Shown here: positions 1-8,402 of the stretch, in pieces
Numbering within the stretch: the first letter of the stretch is position 1
How the letters are laid out: each line of letters starts with the position of its first letter
Assembly (NCBI RefSeq): GCF_021044625.1
Contig: NZ_CP087999.1
Coordinates: forward strand, 389,001-453,000
Direction: 5' to 3'
Source: Geomonas sp. RF6
GTDB lineage: Bacteria > Desulfobacterota > Desulfuromonadia > Geobacterales > Geobacteraceae
DNA: 64,000 nt
The notes under the pieces: model-generated
Told to the model about the DNA's origin: nothing
Databases searched by the model: none
The model's input: only the letters and a program-made list of their open reading frames with translations
Made by a program: the position numbers and the translations under genes

Positions 1-440
1 AGTCCTTTGTGGTCATGGCCCGGACGGACGCAGTCGCCGTCGAGGGGCTTGAGGCCGCCATAGAGCGAAGCTGCCGCTATCGCGAGGCAGGAGCCGATCT
101 CCTCTTCCCGGAGGCGCTGACCGAACTCTCGCAGTACCGGCTCTTCGCCGACCGCGTCGGGCTGCCCCTTCTGGCCAACATGACCGAATTCGGCCTCACC
201 CCGCTCTACAGCGTCTCCGAGCTTGCCTCGGCTGGAGTCGCCGTGGTGCTGTACCCCCTTTCCGCCTTCCGCGCCATGAACGCTGCGGCGCTGAAGGTGT
301 ACCGGGCCATCCGGCAGGAAGGGACGCAGGCCTCCGTGCTCGATTTCATGCAGACCCGCGCAGAGCTCTACGACATCCTCAACTACCACCAGTTTGAGCA
401 GATACTGGATGAGTCGCTCGAAAAGGAGGAGCCATCATGA
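1..440 (+). CDS. prpB: Methylisocitrate lyase, C-terminal part (5' end outside window)
   Basis: The reading frame is open from base 3 and runs from the window edge to a TGA at 438-440. About 145 C-terminal residues are visible. The stretch FVVMARTDA followed by an [12 protein letters not shown] segment is typical of the PrpB/isocitrate lyase superfamily (TIM barrel); the KKCGH catalytic loop would lie upstream of the window. The enzyme cleaves 2-methylisocitrate to pyruvate and succinate, the last step of the 2-methylcitrate cycle for propionate. The stop codon overlaps the prpC start (ATGA), which implies translational coupling. Identification rests on family similarity plus the prpC-prpD neighbours. 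Confidence 0.93.
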   Translation, partial: SFVVMARTDAVAVEGLEAAIERSCRYREAGADLLFPEALTELSQYRLFADRVGLPLLANMTEFGLTPLYSVSELASAGVAVVLYPLSAFRAMNAAALKVYRAIRQEGTQASVLDFMQTRAELYDILNYHQFEQILDESLEKEEPS

Positions 441-1564
441 GCATGGAAAACTACAGCCCGGGGCTGGAAGGTGTCGTCGCCGGCACCACCGCCATCAGCA
501 CGGTCGGGAAGAAAGGAAGAGGGCTGACGTACCGGGGCATTGCCATTGAAGATCTCGCCGGGCACGCCTCGTTCGAGGAAGTAGCGCACCTCTTGATCCA
601 CGGCACCCTCCCGCAGGACGAGGCGGAACTGGACAGCTACCGCAAGCGGCTGACGGCACTTCGCGCACTCCCGGACGCGCTTCAGAGAGTACTGGAACAG
701 CTACCTCCCACCGCGCACCCGATGGACGTGCTGCGCACCGGTTGCTCCGCCCTAGGGACGATGGAGCCGGAGGTGGGGGCGGGAAACGAGGAACAGGTAG
801 CGGACCGGCTGGTCGCGCTCTTTCCTTCCATGCTCCTGCACTGGTACCAGTTTCACCGGAGCGGGGCGCGGCTGAGCGGCGCAAGCGACGAGCCGGGCAT
901 TGCCGCCCATTTCCTGAGGCTGCTGCACGGGTCGCAGCCTGACGAGCTCAGGCAGCGGGCGGTGGATGTTTCCCTCATCCTCTACGCCGAGCATGAATTC
1001 AACGCCTCCACCTTCTCCGCGCGGGTCACCGCCTCCACCCTTTCCGACTTCTACTCCGCCATAACCTCCGCAATCGGCACGCTGCGCGGTCCTCTGCACG
1101 GAGGGGCCAACGAGGAGGCGATAAAGCTGATCGAGCGGTTCACCTCCCCCGACGACGCGCAGCAGGGGCTCATGCAGATGCTCGCCGCCAAGGAAAAGGT
1201 TATGGGGTTTGGTCATCGCATATATAAATATGCCGACCCCCGCTCCGCCATCGCGCGGGATTGGGCGCTGAGGCTGTGCGGCGGAGTGGGGGACGCGCGG
1301 CTTTGCGAGATCGCGGAGCGGATCGAGGAGGTCATGTACAAGGAAAAGAACCTCTTCCCCAACCTCGACTTCTACACCGCCATCGTCTATCGCCTCTGCG
1401 GGATACCGACAGAGATGTTCACCCCGCTCTTCGTCTTTGCGCGCGTCGCCGGCTGGTCCGCGCACATCATAGAGCAGCGCAGCGCCAACCGTATCTTCAG
1501 GCCGATCGCCGAATACGTGGGGCCCGAGCGGCAGGAATATGTGCCGATCGGGAAGAGGAGGTAA
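437..1564 (+). CDS. prpC: 2-methylcitrate synthase (citrate synthase family)
   Basis: 375 residues, the normal length for bacterial type-II citrate/methylcitrate synthases. The three citrate-synthase signatures are visible: [11 protein letters not shown] (first catalytic His), [10 protein letters not shown] (second His) and FPNLDFYTA (catalytic Asp). It condenses propionyl-CoA with oxaloacetate. The specificity call (methylcitrate rather than citrate) comes from its position between prpB and a prpD-family gene and from resemblance to PrpC/GltA2 proteins; some activity with acetyl-CoA is possible. The start overlaps the prpB stop and the prpB tail carries an AAGGAGGAG ribosome site just upstream. 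Confidence 0.92.
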   Translation: MSMENYSPGLEGVVAGTTAISTVGKKGRGLTYRGIAIEDLAGHASFEEVAHLLIHGTLPQDEAELDSYRKRLTALRALPDALQRVLEQLPPTAHPMDVLRTGCSALGTMEPEVGAGNEEQVADRLVALFPSMLLHWYQFHRSGARLSGASDEPGIAAHFLRLLHGSQPDELRQRAVDVSLILYAEHEFNASTFSARVTASTLSDFYSAITSAIGTLRGPLHGGANEEAIKLIERFTSPDDAQQGLMQMLAAKEKVMGFGHRIYKYADPRSAIARDWALRLCGGVGDARLCEIAERIEEVMYKEKNLFPNLDFYTAIVYRLCGIPTEMFTPLFVFARVAGWSAHIIEQRSANRIFRPIAEYVGPERQEYVPIGKRR

Positions 1565-1576
1565 ATCCAAAACATT

Positions 1577-1839
1577 TTGAACCGCAAAGACGCAAAGGAC
1601 GCAAAAAAAGATCGATCAGGGCGACAAGGTGCGGCTCGTTCCCAAGGTCATCTTGGGAACGCACTTGGGTGCAAAGCTCCGGCTTTGCATCCGCCTCAGC
1701 GGATATTGATGATCCGCGGTGCGAGGCACAGCCTCGGGGGCAATTGCGTTCCCAAGCTGGAGCTTGGGAACGAGTCGGAAAGGTGAAGAAGAGTCCTTCG
1801 CGGTTTTCCCCTTTGCGTCTTTGCGTCTTTGCGGTTCAA
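1577..1839 (+). repeat. Nested palindromic intergenic repeat
   Basis: This fills most of the 316-base prpC-prpD gap. An outer inverted repeat built on a CCGCAAAGACGCAAAGG motif has arms at 1577-1598 and 1818-1839. Inside lie perfect hairpins based on CGTTCCCAAG (1637-1661, 10-bp stem) and on CGTTCCCAAGCT (1747-1772, 12-bp stem), and smaller stem-loops at about 1667-1692 and 1715-1740. No coding signal was found. It looks like a mobile palindromic element inserted in the operon, and the structured RNA could tune prpD expression. Confidence 0.75.
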
Positions 1840-1880
1840 GCCTTTCCGCCTTTCGCTTTTGCCTTTGACAAGGAGGAGCC

Positions 1881-3338
1881 ATGATCAACAGTGCTGACGC
1901 AGACGTTAACCTGCGCCCGGAGCCGGACCGGGAGATGCAGGATATCGCAGAGTACGTGCTGAGCGACGCCGGCACCCCCGAAGCGTACGACACGGCACGC
2001 TACGTCCTCATGGACTCCATCGGTTGCGCGATGCTGGCGCTGCGCTTCGCCGAGTGCAGGCGGCTCCTCGACACCGTCACCGCCGATGCCCCCCCTTCCG
2101 GACCGGTGCCGGTACCGGGCACCGACCTGCGCCTGGATGCTGTTACCGCCACCCTTGCCATCGGAGCGCTGGTGCGCTGGGTCGATTTCAACGACACCTG
2201 GCTCGCCGCCGAATGGGGGCATCCCTCAGACAACCTCGCCGCCATCCTCTCCTGCGCCTGCCAGGTGAGCCGCAGCAACAGATCGGGGAGAATGCCGATG
2301 ACGATGGGGACCGTCCTCTCCACGATGATCAAGGCGCACGAGATCCAGGGGATCATGGCGCTGGAGAACAGCTTCAACCGCGTGGGACTCGACCACGTTC
2401 TCCTCGTCAAGCTCGCCAGCGCAGCGGTTGCCGCCTACCTCCTGGGGGGCACACGAGAGGAGATCGTGAACACGGTCTCGCAGGTGTGGGTCGACGGCCA
2501 GAGCCTGCGCACCTACCGCCACGCCCCGAACACCGGCCCCCGCAAGTCGTGGGCAGCGGGGGATGCCGCCAGCCGCGGGGTGCGCCTGGCACTCCTCTCC
2601 GTGGCGGGGGAGCCGGGATACCCCAGTGCCCTCAGCGCCAAGGGGTGGGGCTTTTACGACGCCTCCTTCCGCGGCGAAAAATTCCGGCTGCCGCGCCCCT
2701 ACGGCTCATACGTCATGGAGAACATACTCTTCAAAGTCTCCTTCCCCGCCGAATTCCACGCCCAGACGGCAGTCGAGTGCGCCATCACGCTGCACCCCCA
2801 GGTGCGCGACAGGCTCGCGGAGATCGACAGGGTGGTCATCGCGACACAGCAATCCGCGCTGCGAATCATCAACAAAACGGGCCCGCTGTACAACCCCGCG
2901 GACCGCGACCACTGCCTCCAGTACATGGTCGCCGTCGCCCTCATCTTCGGGGACCTCACCGCCGACCACTACCGCGACGAGATAGCAGCAGATCCGCGCA
3001 TAGACGAGCTTCGTGAAAAGATCGTCGTGGTGGAGGAGTTGCGCTACTCGCAGGATTATCTCGATCCGGAGAAGAGGTCGATTTCAAACGCGGTGCAGAT
3101 CTCCTTCAAGGACGGCGACAGCACCGATCTTGCGGAGGTGGAGTACCCGGTGGGGCACAGAAGGCGGCGCCAGGAAGCATTTCCCCTCCTCGAGGAGAAG
3201 TGCCTGGCGAACCTGAGCAGCCGGTTCCCGGCGCAGCGCGCGGAGGAGATAGTGGCCCTGTGTCTCGATCCGGAGCGGCTCGACGCCTTGCCGGTGACAG
3301 AGTTCATGGAAATGCTGGTGCTCGACCGCAATTTGTAG
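1881..3338 (+). CDS. prpD: MmgE/PrpD family 2-methylcitrate dehydratase
   Basis: 485 residues, the usual PrpD length, with the family's N-terminal all-helical core (for example WVDFNDTWLAAEWGHPSDNLAAIL, here including the conserved D-N-W/GHPSDN segment) and the C-terminal alpha/beta domain. PrpD dehydrates 2-methylcitrate to 2-methyl-cis-aconitate without an iron-sulfur cluster. The start at 1881 has a strong AAGGAGGAG site six bases upstream. It follows prpC after a repeat-filled 316-base gap, so the prpBCD order is intact. The stop codon (TAG, 3336-3338) is embedded in the first bases of a dispersed repeat copy. Confidence 0.92.
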   Translation: MINSADADVNLRPEPDREMQDIAEYVLSDAGTPEAYDTARYVLMDSIGCAMLALRFAECRRLLDTVTADAPPSGPVPVPGTDLRLDAVTATLAIGALVRWVDFNDTWLAAEWGHPSDNLAAILSCACQVSRSNRSGRMPMTMGTVLSTMIKAHEIQGIMALENSFNRVGLDHVLLVKLASAAVAAYLLGGTREEIVNTVSQVWVDGQSLRTYRHAPNTGPRKSWAAGDAASRGVRLALLSVAGEPGYPSALSAKGWGFYDASFRGEKFRLPRPYGSYVMENILFKVSFPAEFHAQTAVECAITLHPQVRDRLAEIDRVVIATQQSALRIINKTGPLYNPADRDHCLQYMVAVALIFGDLTADHYRDEIAADPRIDELREKIVVVEELRYSQDYLDPEKRSISNAVQISFKDGDSTDLAEVEYPVGHRRRRQEAFPLLEEKCLANLSSRFPAQRAEEIVALCLDPERLDALPVTEFMEMLVLDRNL

Positions 3339-3535
3339 GCCGGGATAAGCCGCAGGCGTTCCCGGCGTTTTGCTTGTCGCGGGAGTTTTGGAGGACGACC
3401 TGAATGACGACTAAGCCATCGGCAGTGCGTCCCTCCCCTTTCAAGGGGGAGGACAGGAGGGGGATGGGGTTGGCGCGCTCACGAACCTTTACCCCATCCC
3501 CACCCTGTCCCTCCCCTTGAAAGGGAGGGGACGCC
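3336..3535 (+). repeat. Dispersed repeat copy plus a second inverted repeat
   Basis: A copy of the GTAGGCCGGGATAAGCC-type palindromic element begins at the prpD stop codon and continues to about 3367; related copies occur near 6460, 10692 and 53625. A separate inverted repeat follows, with arms of about 40 bases at 3430-3470 and 3491-3531 built from TCCCTCCCCTT and its complement. The rest of the 282-base gap shows no gene. Readthrough transcription into the acetoacetyl-CoA synthetase gene seems likely but is unproven. Confidence 0.7.
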
Positions 3536-3620
3536 TGAGGATCTGCTCCACTAGAGGAAAGGACGTCATTCTGGCGGCATTTGCGCCCCCTCCGCCTCTT
3601 CACCCCAACAGGAACACCAT

Positions 3621-5576
3621 ATGAAGACACCGATCTGGAACCCGCCGCCGGATAAAGTAGCGACCGCAGCCATCACCAGGTTCATGGCCCTGGTAAATGA
3701 ACGGCACGGGAAAGCCTTCACCGGCTACCATGACCTCTACCGCTGGTCAGTCACCGACTCCTCCACCTTCTGGGGCGACATGTGGGACTTCGCCGGCATT
3801 ATCGCCTCGCGGCCGTACCTCCAGGTCATCGATGATCCCACCAGGTTTCCCGGCGCCAGATGGTTTCCGGGGGCCACCCTCAACTTTGCCGAAAATCTCC
3901 TTCGCTACCGCGACGAGCGTACCGCCATCGTCTTCAAGGGAGAGGAGGGCAGGACCCGACGCATCAGCTACCGGGAGCTCTATCAGCAAGCAGCACAGCT
4001 GGCTCACGCCCTGCGGACGGCGGGAGTGGTGGCAGGAGACCGGGTCGCGGGGTATCTGCCGAACCTCCCGGAGACGGTCATCGCCATGCTCGCCGCCACC
4101 AGCCTCGGCGCAGTCTGGTCCTCCTGCTCGCCGGAATTCGGGGTACAGGGAGTGCTGGACCGCTTCGGCCAGATCGAGCCGAAGGTCCTCTTTACCGCCA
4201 GCGGGTACCTGCACAAGGGGACCCACTTCCCGATGCTGAAGCGGGTCTCCGAGATCGCTGAAAAGATCCCTTCCCTCGAGCACGTCGTGGTATTCCCCTA
4301 CCCGCACAGGGAAGGGGGTGTCACGGAGATCCCCCGTGCGGTGCGCTATGAGAATTTTGTCTCGTATCAAGATGCACCAGATGAGATCGACTTCGTGCAG
4401 GTCCCCGCCGGTCACCCCCTCTACATCATGTATTCCTCCGGCACGACCGGCGCCCCGAAGTGCATGGTGCAGGGCGTGGCCGGCATACTGGTGAACCAGC
4501 TTAAAGAGCACCTGCTGCACGTGGGCCTCACCCGCGACGACACTATTCTCTACGTCACCACCTGCGGGTGGATGATGTGGAACTGGCTCGTCTGCGCCCT
4601 GGCGGTCGGCGCGACAATCGTGCTGTACGAGGGTCACCCCTTTCATCCCGCACCGGATGTCCTGTGGCAACTCGCGGAAGAGGAGCAGATCACCGTCTTT
4701 GGCACCAGCGCCCGCTACCTCGCTTCTCTCGAGCGGTCCGGCGTCCGCCCCGCCTCGGGCCACGACCTCTCCCGCCTGCGCGCCATCCTCTCCACCGGAT
4801 CTCCCTTGGCCGAGCACACCTTCCACTACGTGTACCGGGAGATCGGCAGCCAGCTGCAGCTCTCGTCCATCTCCGGGGGAACCGACATAAACGGCTGCTT
4901 CGGGATAGGCAGTCCGGTCCTGCCGGTGTACCCGGGCGAGTTGCAGTGCCGGGGGCTCGGCATGCCTGTTCAGGTATTTGATGACTCCGGCAACGCGGTG
5001 GAGGGGAAGGCGGGGGAGCTTGTCTGCACCGGGCCTACTCCTTCCATGCCCCTTTTCTTCTGGAACGACCCGGACGGCAGCAAGTATCTCAAGGCGTACT
5101 TCGAAAAGTTTCCCGGCGTGTGGACCCACGGTGACTGGTGCGAGATCACCCCCACCGGCGGCCTCATCATCTACGGGCGCTCCGACGCCACCCTCAACCC
5201 GGGGGGGGTCCGGATCGGCACGGCGGAGCTGTACCGCCTCATGGAGACCCTCCCGGAGGTCGCGGACAGCCTCGCAGTGGGGCAGCGGGTGGAGGGGGAC
5301 GAAAGGGTGGTCCTCTTCGTGCGACTGGCAGAAGAGGCGCAATTCGGGCCCGAGCTGGAGGAGAAGCTGCGCCGCGAGATCCGGGAGAAGCTCTCCCCGC
5401 GTCACGTCCCGGCGAAGATCATTCCCGTTTCGGACATCCCGTACACGGTGAACATGAAGAAAGTGGAGTTGGCGGTGCGCAACATAATCCACGGGGAGCC
5501 GGTGACGAACAGGGAGGCTCTCATCAACCCGCAGGCACTGGAGCTGTATCGGGACCTCCCGGACCTAAAGAGCTGA
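3621..5576 (+). CDS. Acetoacetyl-CoA synthetase (acetoacetate-CoA ligase)
   Basis: 651 residues, matching the acetoacetate-CoA ligase subfamily of adenylate-forming enzymes. The AMP-binding motif YIMYSSGTTGAPK is present at about residue 270, followed by the GGTDI motif and the YGRSDATLNPGGVRIGTAELY hinge region. The C-terminal catalytic Lys is in the segment IPYTVNMKKVE. The enzyme activates acetoacetate, or a similar short acid, with ATP and CoA. It lies downstream of prpBCD and 16 bases before an aldo/keto reductase, so it is probably part of the same short-chain acid locus. A role in propionate activation cannot be excluded, although the W-G-D N-terminal region and length favour acetoacetate. 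Confidence 0.88.
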   Translation: MKTPIWNPPPDKVATAAITRFMALVNERHGKAFTGYHDLYRWSVTDSSTFWGDMWDFAGIIASRPYLQVIDDPTRFPGARWFPGATLNFAENLLRYRDERTAIVFKGEEGRTRRISYRELYQQAAQLAHALRTAGVVAGDRVAGYLPNLPETVIAMLAATSLGAVWSSCSPEFGVQGVLDRFGQIEPKVLFTASGYLHKGTHFPMLKRVSEIAEKIPSLEHVVVFPYPHREGGVTEIPRAVRYENFVSYQDAPDEIDFVQVPAGHPLYIMYSSGTTGAPKCMVQGVAGILVNQLKEHLLHVGLTRDDTILYVTTCGWMMWNWLVCALAVGATIVLYEGHPFHPAPDVLWQLAEEEQITVFGTSARYLASLERSGVRPASGHDLSRLRAILSTGSPLAEHTFHYVYREIGSQLQLSSISGGTDINGCFGIGSPVLPVYPGELQCRGLGMPVQVFDDSGNAVEGKAGELVCTGPTPSMPLFFWNDPDGSKYLKAYFEKFPGVWTHGDWCEITPTGGLIIYGRSDATLNPGGVRIGTAELYRLMETLPEVADSLAVGQRVEGDERVVLFVRLAEEAQFGPELEEKLRREIREKLSPRHVPAKIIPVSDIPYTVNMKKVELAVRNIIHGEPVTNREALINPQALELYRDLPDLKS

Positions 5577-5592
5577 CAAAGGAGCTGCCTCT

Positions 5593-6426
5593 ATGGCGAT
5601 ACCAAAACGGAAACTGGGAAAGACCGGGGAGGAGGTGACGATCCTCGGGCTCGGCGGGGAGGGGATATTGCGCACCTTCGGCCTGGAGCGCGACGCCTAT
5701 GCCCTCATCAACAGGGCGCTCGACCTCGGCATCACCTACTGTGAGTCGGCGCGGGCCTACCAGGGGAGCGAGTCGTACTACGGGAAGGCGCTGAAGGAGC
5801 GGAGAAAGGAGATCTTCCTCACCAGCAAGTCGCACGCGCGCGACAAGGATGGAGCGCTGGAGCACCTGCACGAGACGCTGCACAACATGGGGACCGACCA
5901 TATCGATCTCTGGCAGGTGCACGACGTGCGCACCCGGCGCGAGCTGGAGGAAATCTTTGGCCCCGGCGGAGCCATCGAGGCATTCGTGGAGGCAAAGGAG
6001 CAGGGGAAGGTCCGTTTCATCGGCGTCACCGGCCATCACGATCCCGCTATTTTGCGGAGCGCCCTGGAGCTATTTCCCTTCGACACCGTCCTTATGCCGG
6101 TTAATCCGGCGGAAGCGTCCCACAAGAGCTTTGTGGAAGGGGTCCTGCCTCATGCCATGGAGCGGGAGATGGGGATCGTGGGTATGAAGGTGTATCTGCG
6201 CGGCCTGGCTTCGCGGGTGCCGGGATACCAGAGCATGGAGCCGTATCTGCGCTACGCCCTCTCGCACCCGGTGAGCACCGTGGTTATCGGCTGTGACGAT
6301 CTGCGGCAGGTAGAGCAGAATGTTCTTTTCGCGACGAGATTCGAGCAGATGACGGATGAGGAGATGGGTGAGATCGTCGAATACCTGCACCCGTTCGCGC
6401 GGCAGCTTATGTATTACAAGCCGTGA
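5593..6426 (+). CDS. Aldo/keto reductase family oxidoreductase
   Basis: 277 residues with the (beta/alpha)8 aldo/keto reductase pattern: N-terminal LGKTGEEVTILGLGGEG, the ESARAYQGSESYYG segment carrying the catalytic Tyr, a Lys in TSKSH, and the VHDV motif with the active-site His. It probably reduces a carbonyl with NAD(P)H; the substrate cannot be told. It starts 16 bases after the acetoacetyl-CoA synthetase stop with an AAAGGAG ribosome site, so the two are co-transcribed. It lacks the C-terminal ferredoxin-like extension seen in some relatives. A repeat hairpin directly downstream may end the operon. Confidence 0.86.
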   Translation: MAIPKRKLGKTGEEVTILGLGGEGILRTFGLERDAYALINRALDLGITYCESARAYQGSESYYGKALKERRKEIFLTSKSHARDKDGALEHLHETLHNMGTDHIDLWQVHDVRTRRELEEIFGPGGAIEAFVEAKEQGKVRFIGVTGHHDPAILRSALELFPFDTVLMPVNPAEASHKSFVEGVLPHAMEREMGIVGMKVYLRGLASRVPGYQSMEPYLRYALSHPVSTVVIGCDDLRQVEQNVLFATRFEQMTDEEMGEIVEYLHPFARQLMYYKP

Positions 6427-6459
6427 GGACAAGGTGCCGTCACGTTGGAGGAAAATATG

Positions 6460-6541
6460 TAGGCCGGGACAAGCCGCAGGCGTTCCCGGCAGTCCAGCGA
6501 TGTCGGACCGCCGGGAACGCCCTCGGGCTTATCCCGGCCTA
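6460..6541 (+). repeat. Complete palindromic repeat element
   Basis: A roughly 31-base arm starting TAGGCCGGGACAAGCC (6460) is followed by a short loop and a near-complementary arm ending GCTTATCCCGGCCTA (6541). This is the most complete copy of the family also found at 3336, 10692 and 53565-53658. It sits between convergent operons and could act as a bidirectional transcription end or mRNA-stabilising hairpin. Confidence 0.8.
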
Positions 6542-6578
6542 CAGTGTTACGGTACACCTACATCAGACCCTGCATCCC

Positions 6579-7058
6579 TCACACCGGGACGAAATAGACG
6601 TCGGTCGGCTTGAACTTGCAGTTGCGCAGGAAGCGGGCACGCACCGGCATCCCTATCTTTATCTCGTCCCCTTCTGCCCCGAGCAGCCGCGAGAGGAACA
6701 GCGTCTGCACCCCCTCGAACTCCACCAGGATCAGGGTGAACGGCGTCTCCTTCAGGAACGCCTCGCCGCCGAAATGGCAGGTCGTGAAGGTGTGCACGAT
6801 CCCGCGCTGCGGCAGCTCCACCCATTCCGTCGGCGACCCGCACTCCATGCAGTGGCTGCGCGGCGTGGCGAAGGTGTAGCCGCACCCCTTGCAGCGGCTC
6901 CCCAGGAGCTTTTGCTTCGCCAGCCCCGCAAAGAACGGGGTATCCTGCGCATAGGTATGTATGTAATCTATCTCGTAGTGAAATTTCTGGATGATGGGAT
7001 TCACGTTGAAAAGAATCGTTCCAGCGTCTGTTTCCGGCAGCTTGATGTCCTTGTTCAT
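6579..7058 (-). CDS. DUF35 OB-fold / zinc-ribbon acyl-CoA-associated protein
   Basis: 159 residues. A zinc ribbon CxxC...CxxC (SRCKGCG then HCMECGS) at about residues 55-80 is followed by an OB-fold region ending near CKFKPTDVYF. DUF35 proteins pair with thiolases (for example HMG-CoA synthase/thiolase complexes) and are thought to channel acyl-CoA. Here the gene lies 51 bases after the thiolase gene on the same strand, which fits that partnership. The start is an ATG at 7058. It is the last gene of an acyl-CoA dehydrogenase-thiolase-DUF35 transcription unit. Confidence 0.85.
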   Translation of the reverse strand: MNKDIKLPETDAGTILFNVNPIIQKFHYEIDYIHTYAQDTPFFAGLAKQKLLGSRCKGCGYTFATPRSHCMECGSPTEWVELPQRGIVHTFTTCHFGGEAFLKETPFTLILVEFEGVQTLFLSRLLGAEGDEIKIGMPVRARFLRNCKFKPTDVYFVPV

Positions 7059-7109
7059 GGCGCCCCCTCCGCGAAAGCGTGCAGCTCGACCGAAAGCCTC
7101 GAAAGCTCG

Positions 7110-8402
7110 TCAGACCTTCTCCAGTATCGACACGGTGATATACGTCCCGGTCCCCGCGTGGCTGTGGATCAGCCCGCGCTTCGGGGCGGACAACTGCAGC
7201 GTGCTGTCCCCCAGGTGCTTCTGCACGGAGCCCTGCAGTTGCCAGAAGGCGAAAACCGCCTGCATGAGTCCCGTCGCACCGACCGGATGACCGCAGGCGA
7301 GGAGCCCGCCTGACGGGTTCACCGGGAGCTTCCGCCACCGGGAGGTGTCGGAAAAGGTGAGACCGTATTCGATGTTCGGCATGAAGGGAGCGCCGGAGTC
7401 GACGTAGGAGCCACCCTCGCCGTAGCGGCAGAGCCCCAGATCCTCGTACGTCTGGATCTCCGATGAGGTGTAGGCGTCGTGCAGCTCGATGAAGTCAAGA
7501 TCCTGCCCAGGGTCGTTTATTCCTGCCATGGCGTAGGCCAGTTTCGCCGCCATCCTCCCGCCGCGGAAGGAGTGGACGCCGGGATACTTCACATCGACGT
7601 AATCCTCCTCCTTTTCATGAGGCAACAGGAGCACCTTCCCGTGCGGGCGGTCCGCCATGCGCATCGCGTCTGTGCCGCTGCCGACCCCTTTCACCAGTAC
7701 CGGCGTTCCCCCGAGGCGCTGCGCCGCCTTTTCGCTGGCCAGGATGCACACAGCGGCGCCCTCGGACATCTGGCAGATGTCCAGCAGCGTAAGAGGCGTT
7801 GCCACCATCTGAGAGGAACGCACGTCCTCGATGGTGATCCTACCCGGCCGTTGTGCGTAGCGATTGTGCACGGCGTTGATGTGGTTTTTTACCGCCACCT
7901 TCGCCATCTGCTCCACCGTGGTGCCGAATTCGTACATGTGGCGGTTCAGCATCATCGCGTAGTACCCGGTATAGAAGCCTCCAACCGGAAAGTCGAAGTT
8001 GGTGTCGGAGGCAAGGGCGATGAACTCGTTCCCTTTCCAGGTATTGACCCGGCCCATCGTCTCGAACCCCATGGCGAGGCAAACTTCCATCCGACCGGAG
8101 GCCACCGATTCCCAGGCAGACTGGAAGCAGAGGCCGCCGGTGGCACCACCCCCCTCCACGCGGCGCGACGGTTTCGGCGAGAGCCCCACGTAGTCCTGCA
8201 CCATGGCACCCGCCATAAGCTGCCGGGTGAAGTGGTCGGAAAAGTAGGAGCAGACGCTGCCGTCGATTTCGTCGAGCGAAATGCCGGGAAGATCGCCCAT
8301 GGCGTAGTCCAGCGCCTCCTTCACCATGAGTCGGAAATCTTTGTCGGGATGCGATTTCGCGAACTTCGTGATGCCACCCGTTACCATGTACACCGGTCTC
8401 AT
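7110..8402 (-). CDS. Thiolase family protein (acetyl-CoA acetyltransferase-like)
   Basis: 430 residues with a thiolase fold. The likely nucleophilic Cys is C92 in GGLCFQSAWES; a His lies in ELHDAYTSSE and the C-terminal motif is CGHPVGATG. It resembles the SCP2-like/lipid-transfer thiolases that work with DUF35 partners rather than classical AtoB. A role in beta-ketoacyl-CoA cleavage or condensation is likely, and the chain length is unknown. Its ATG overlaps the acyl-CoA dehydrogenase stop (ATGA at 8399-8402), so translation of the two is coupled. Confidence 0.87.
   Translation of the reverse strand: MRPVYMVTGGITKFAKSHPDKDFRLMVKEALDYAMGDLPGISLDEIDGSVCSYFSDHFTRQLMAGAMVQDYVGLSPKPSRRVEGGGATGGLCFQSAWESVASGRMEVCLAMGFETMGRVNTWKGNEFIALASDTNFDFPVGGFYTGYYAMMLNRHMYEFGTTVEQMAKVAVKNHINAVHNRYAQRPGRITIEDVRSSQMVATPLTLLDICQMSEGAAVCILASEKAAQRLGGTPVLVKGVGSGTDAMRMADRPHGKVLLLPHEKEEDYVDVKYPGVHSFRGGRMAAKLAYAMAGINDPGQDLDFIELHDAYTSSEIQTYEDLGLCRYGEGGSYVDSGAPFMPNIEYGLTFSDTSRWRKLPVNPSGGLLACGHPVGATGLMQAVFAFWQLQGSVQKHLGDSTLQLSAPKRGLIHSHAGTGTYITVSILEKV

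Noticed and set aside
752-1570. Long open frames opposite prpC, and similar antisense frames across the window
   Set aside because: High GC makes long shadow frames; these lack ribosome sites and family motifs and lie fully opposite well-supported genes.
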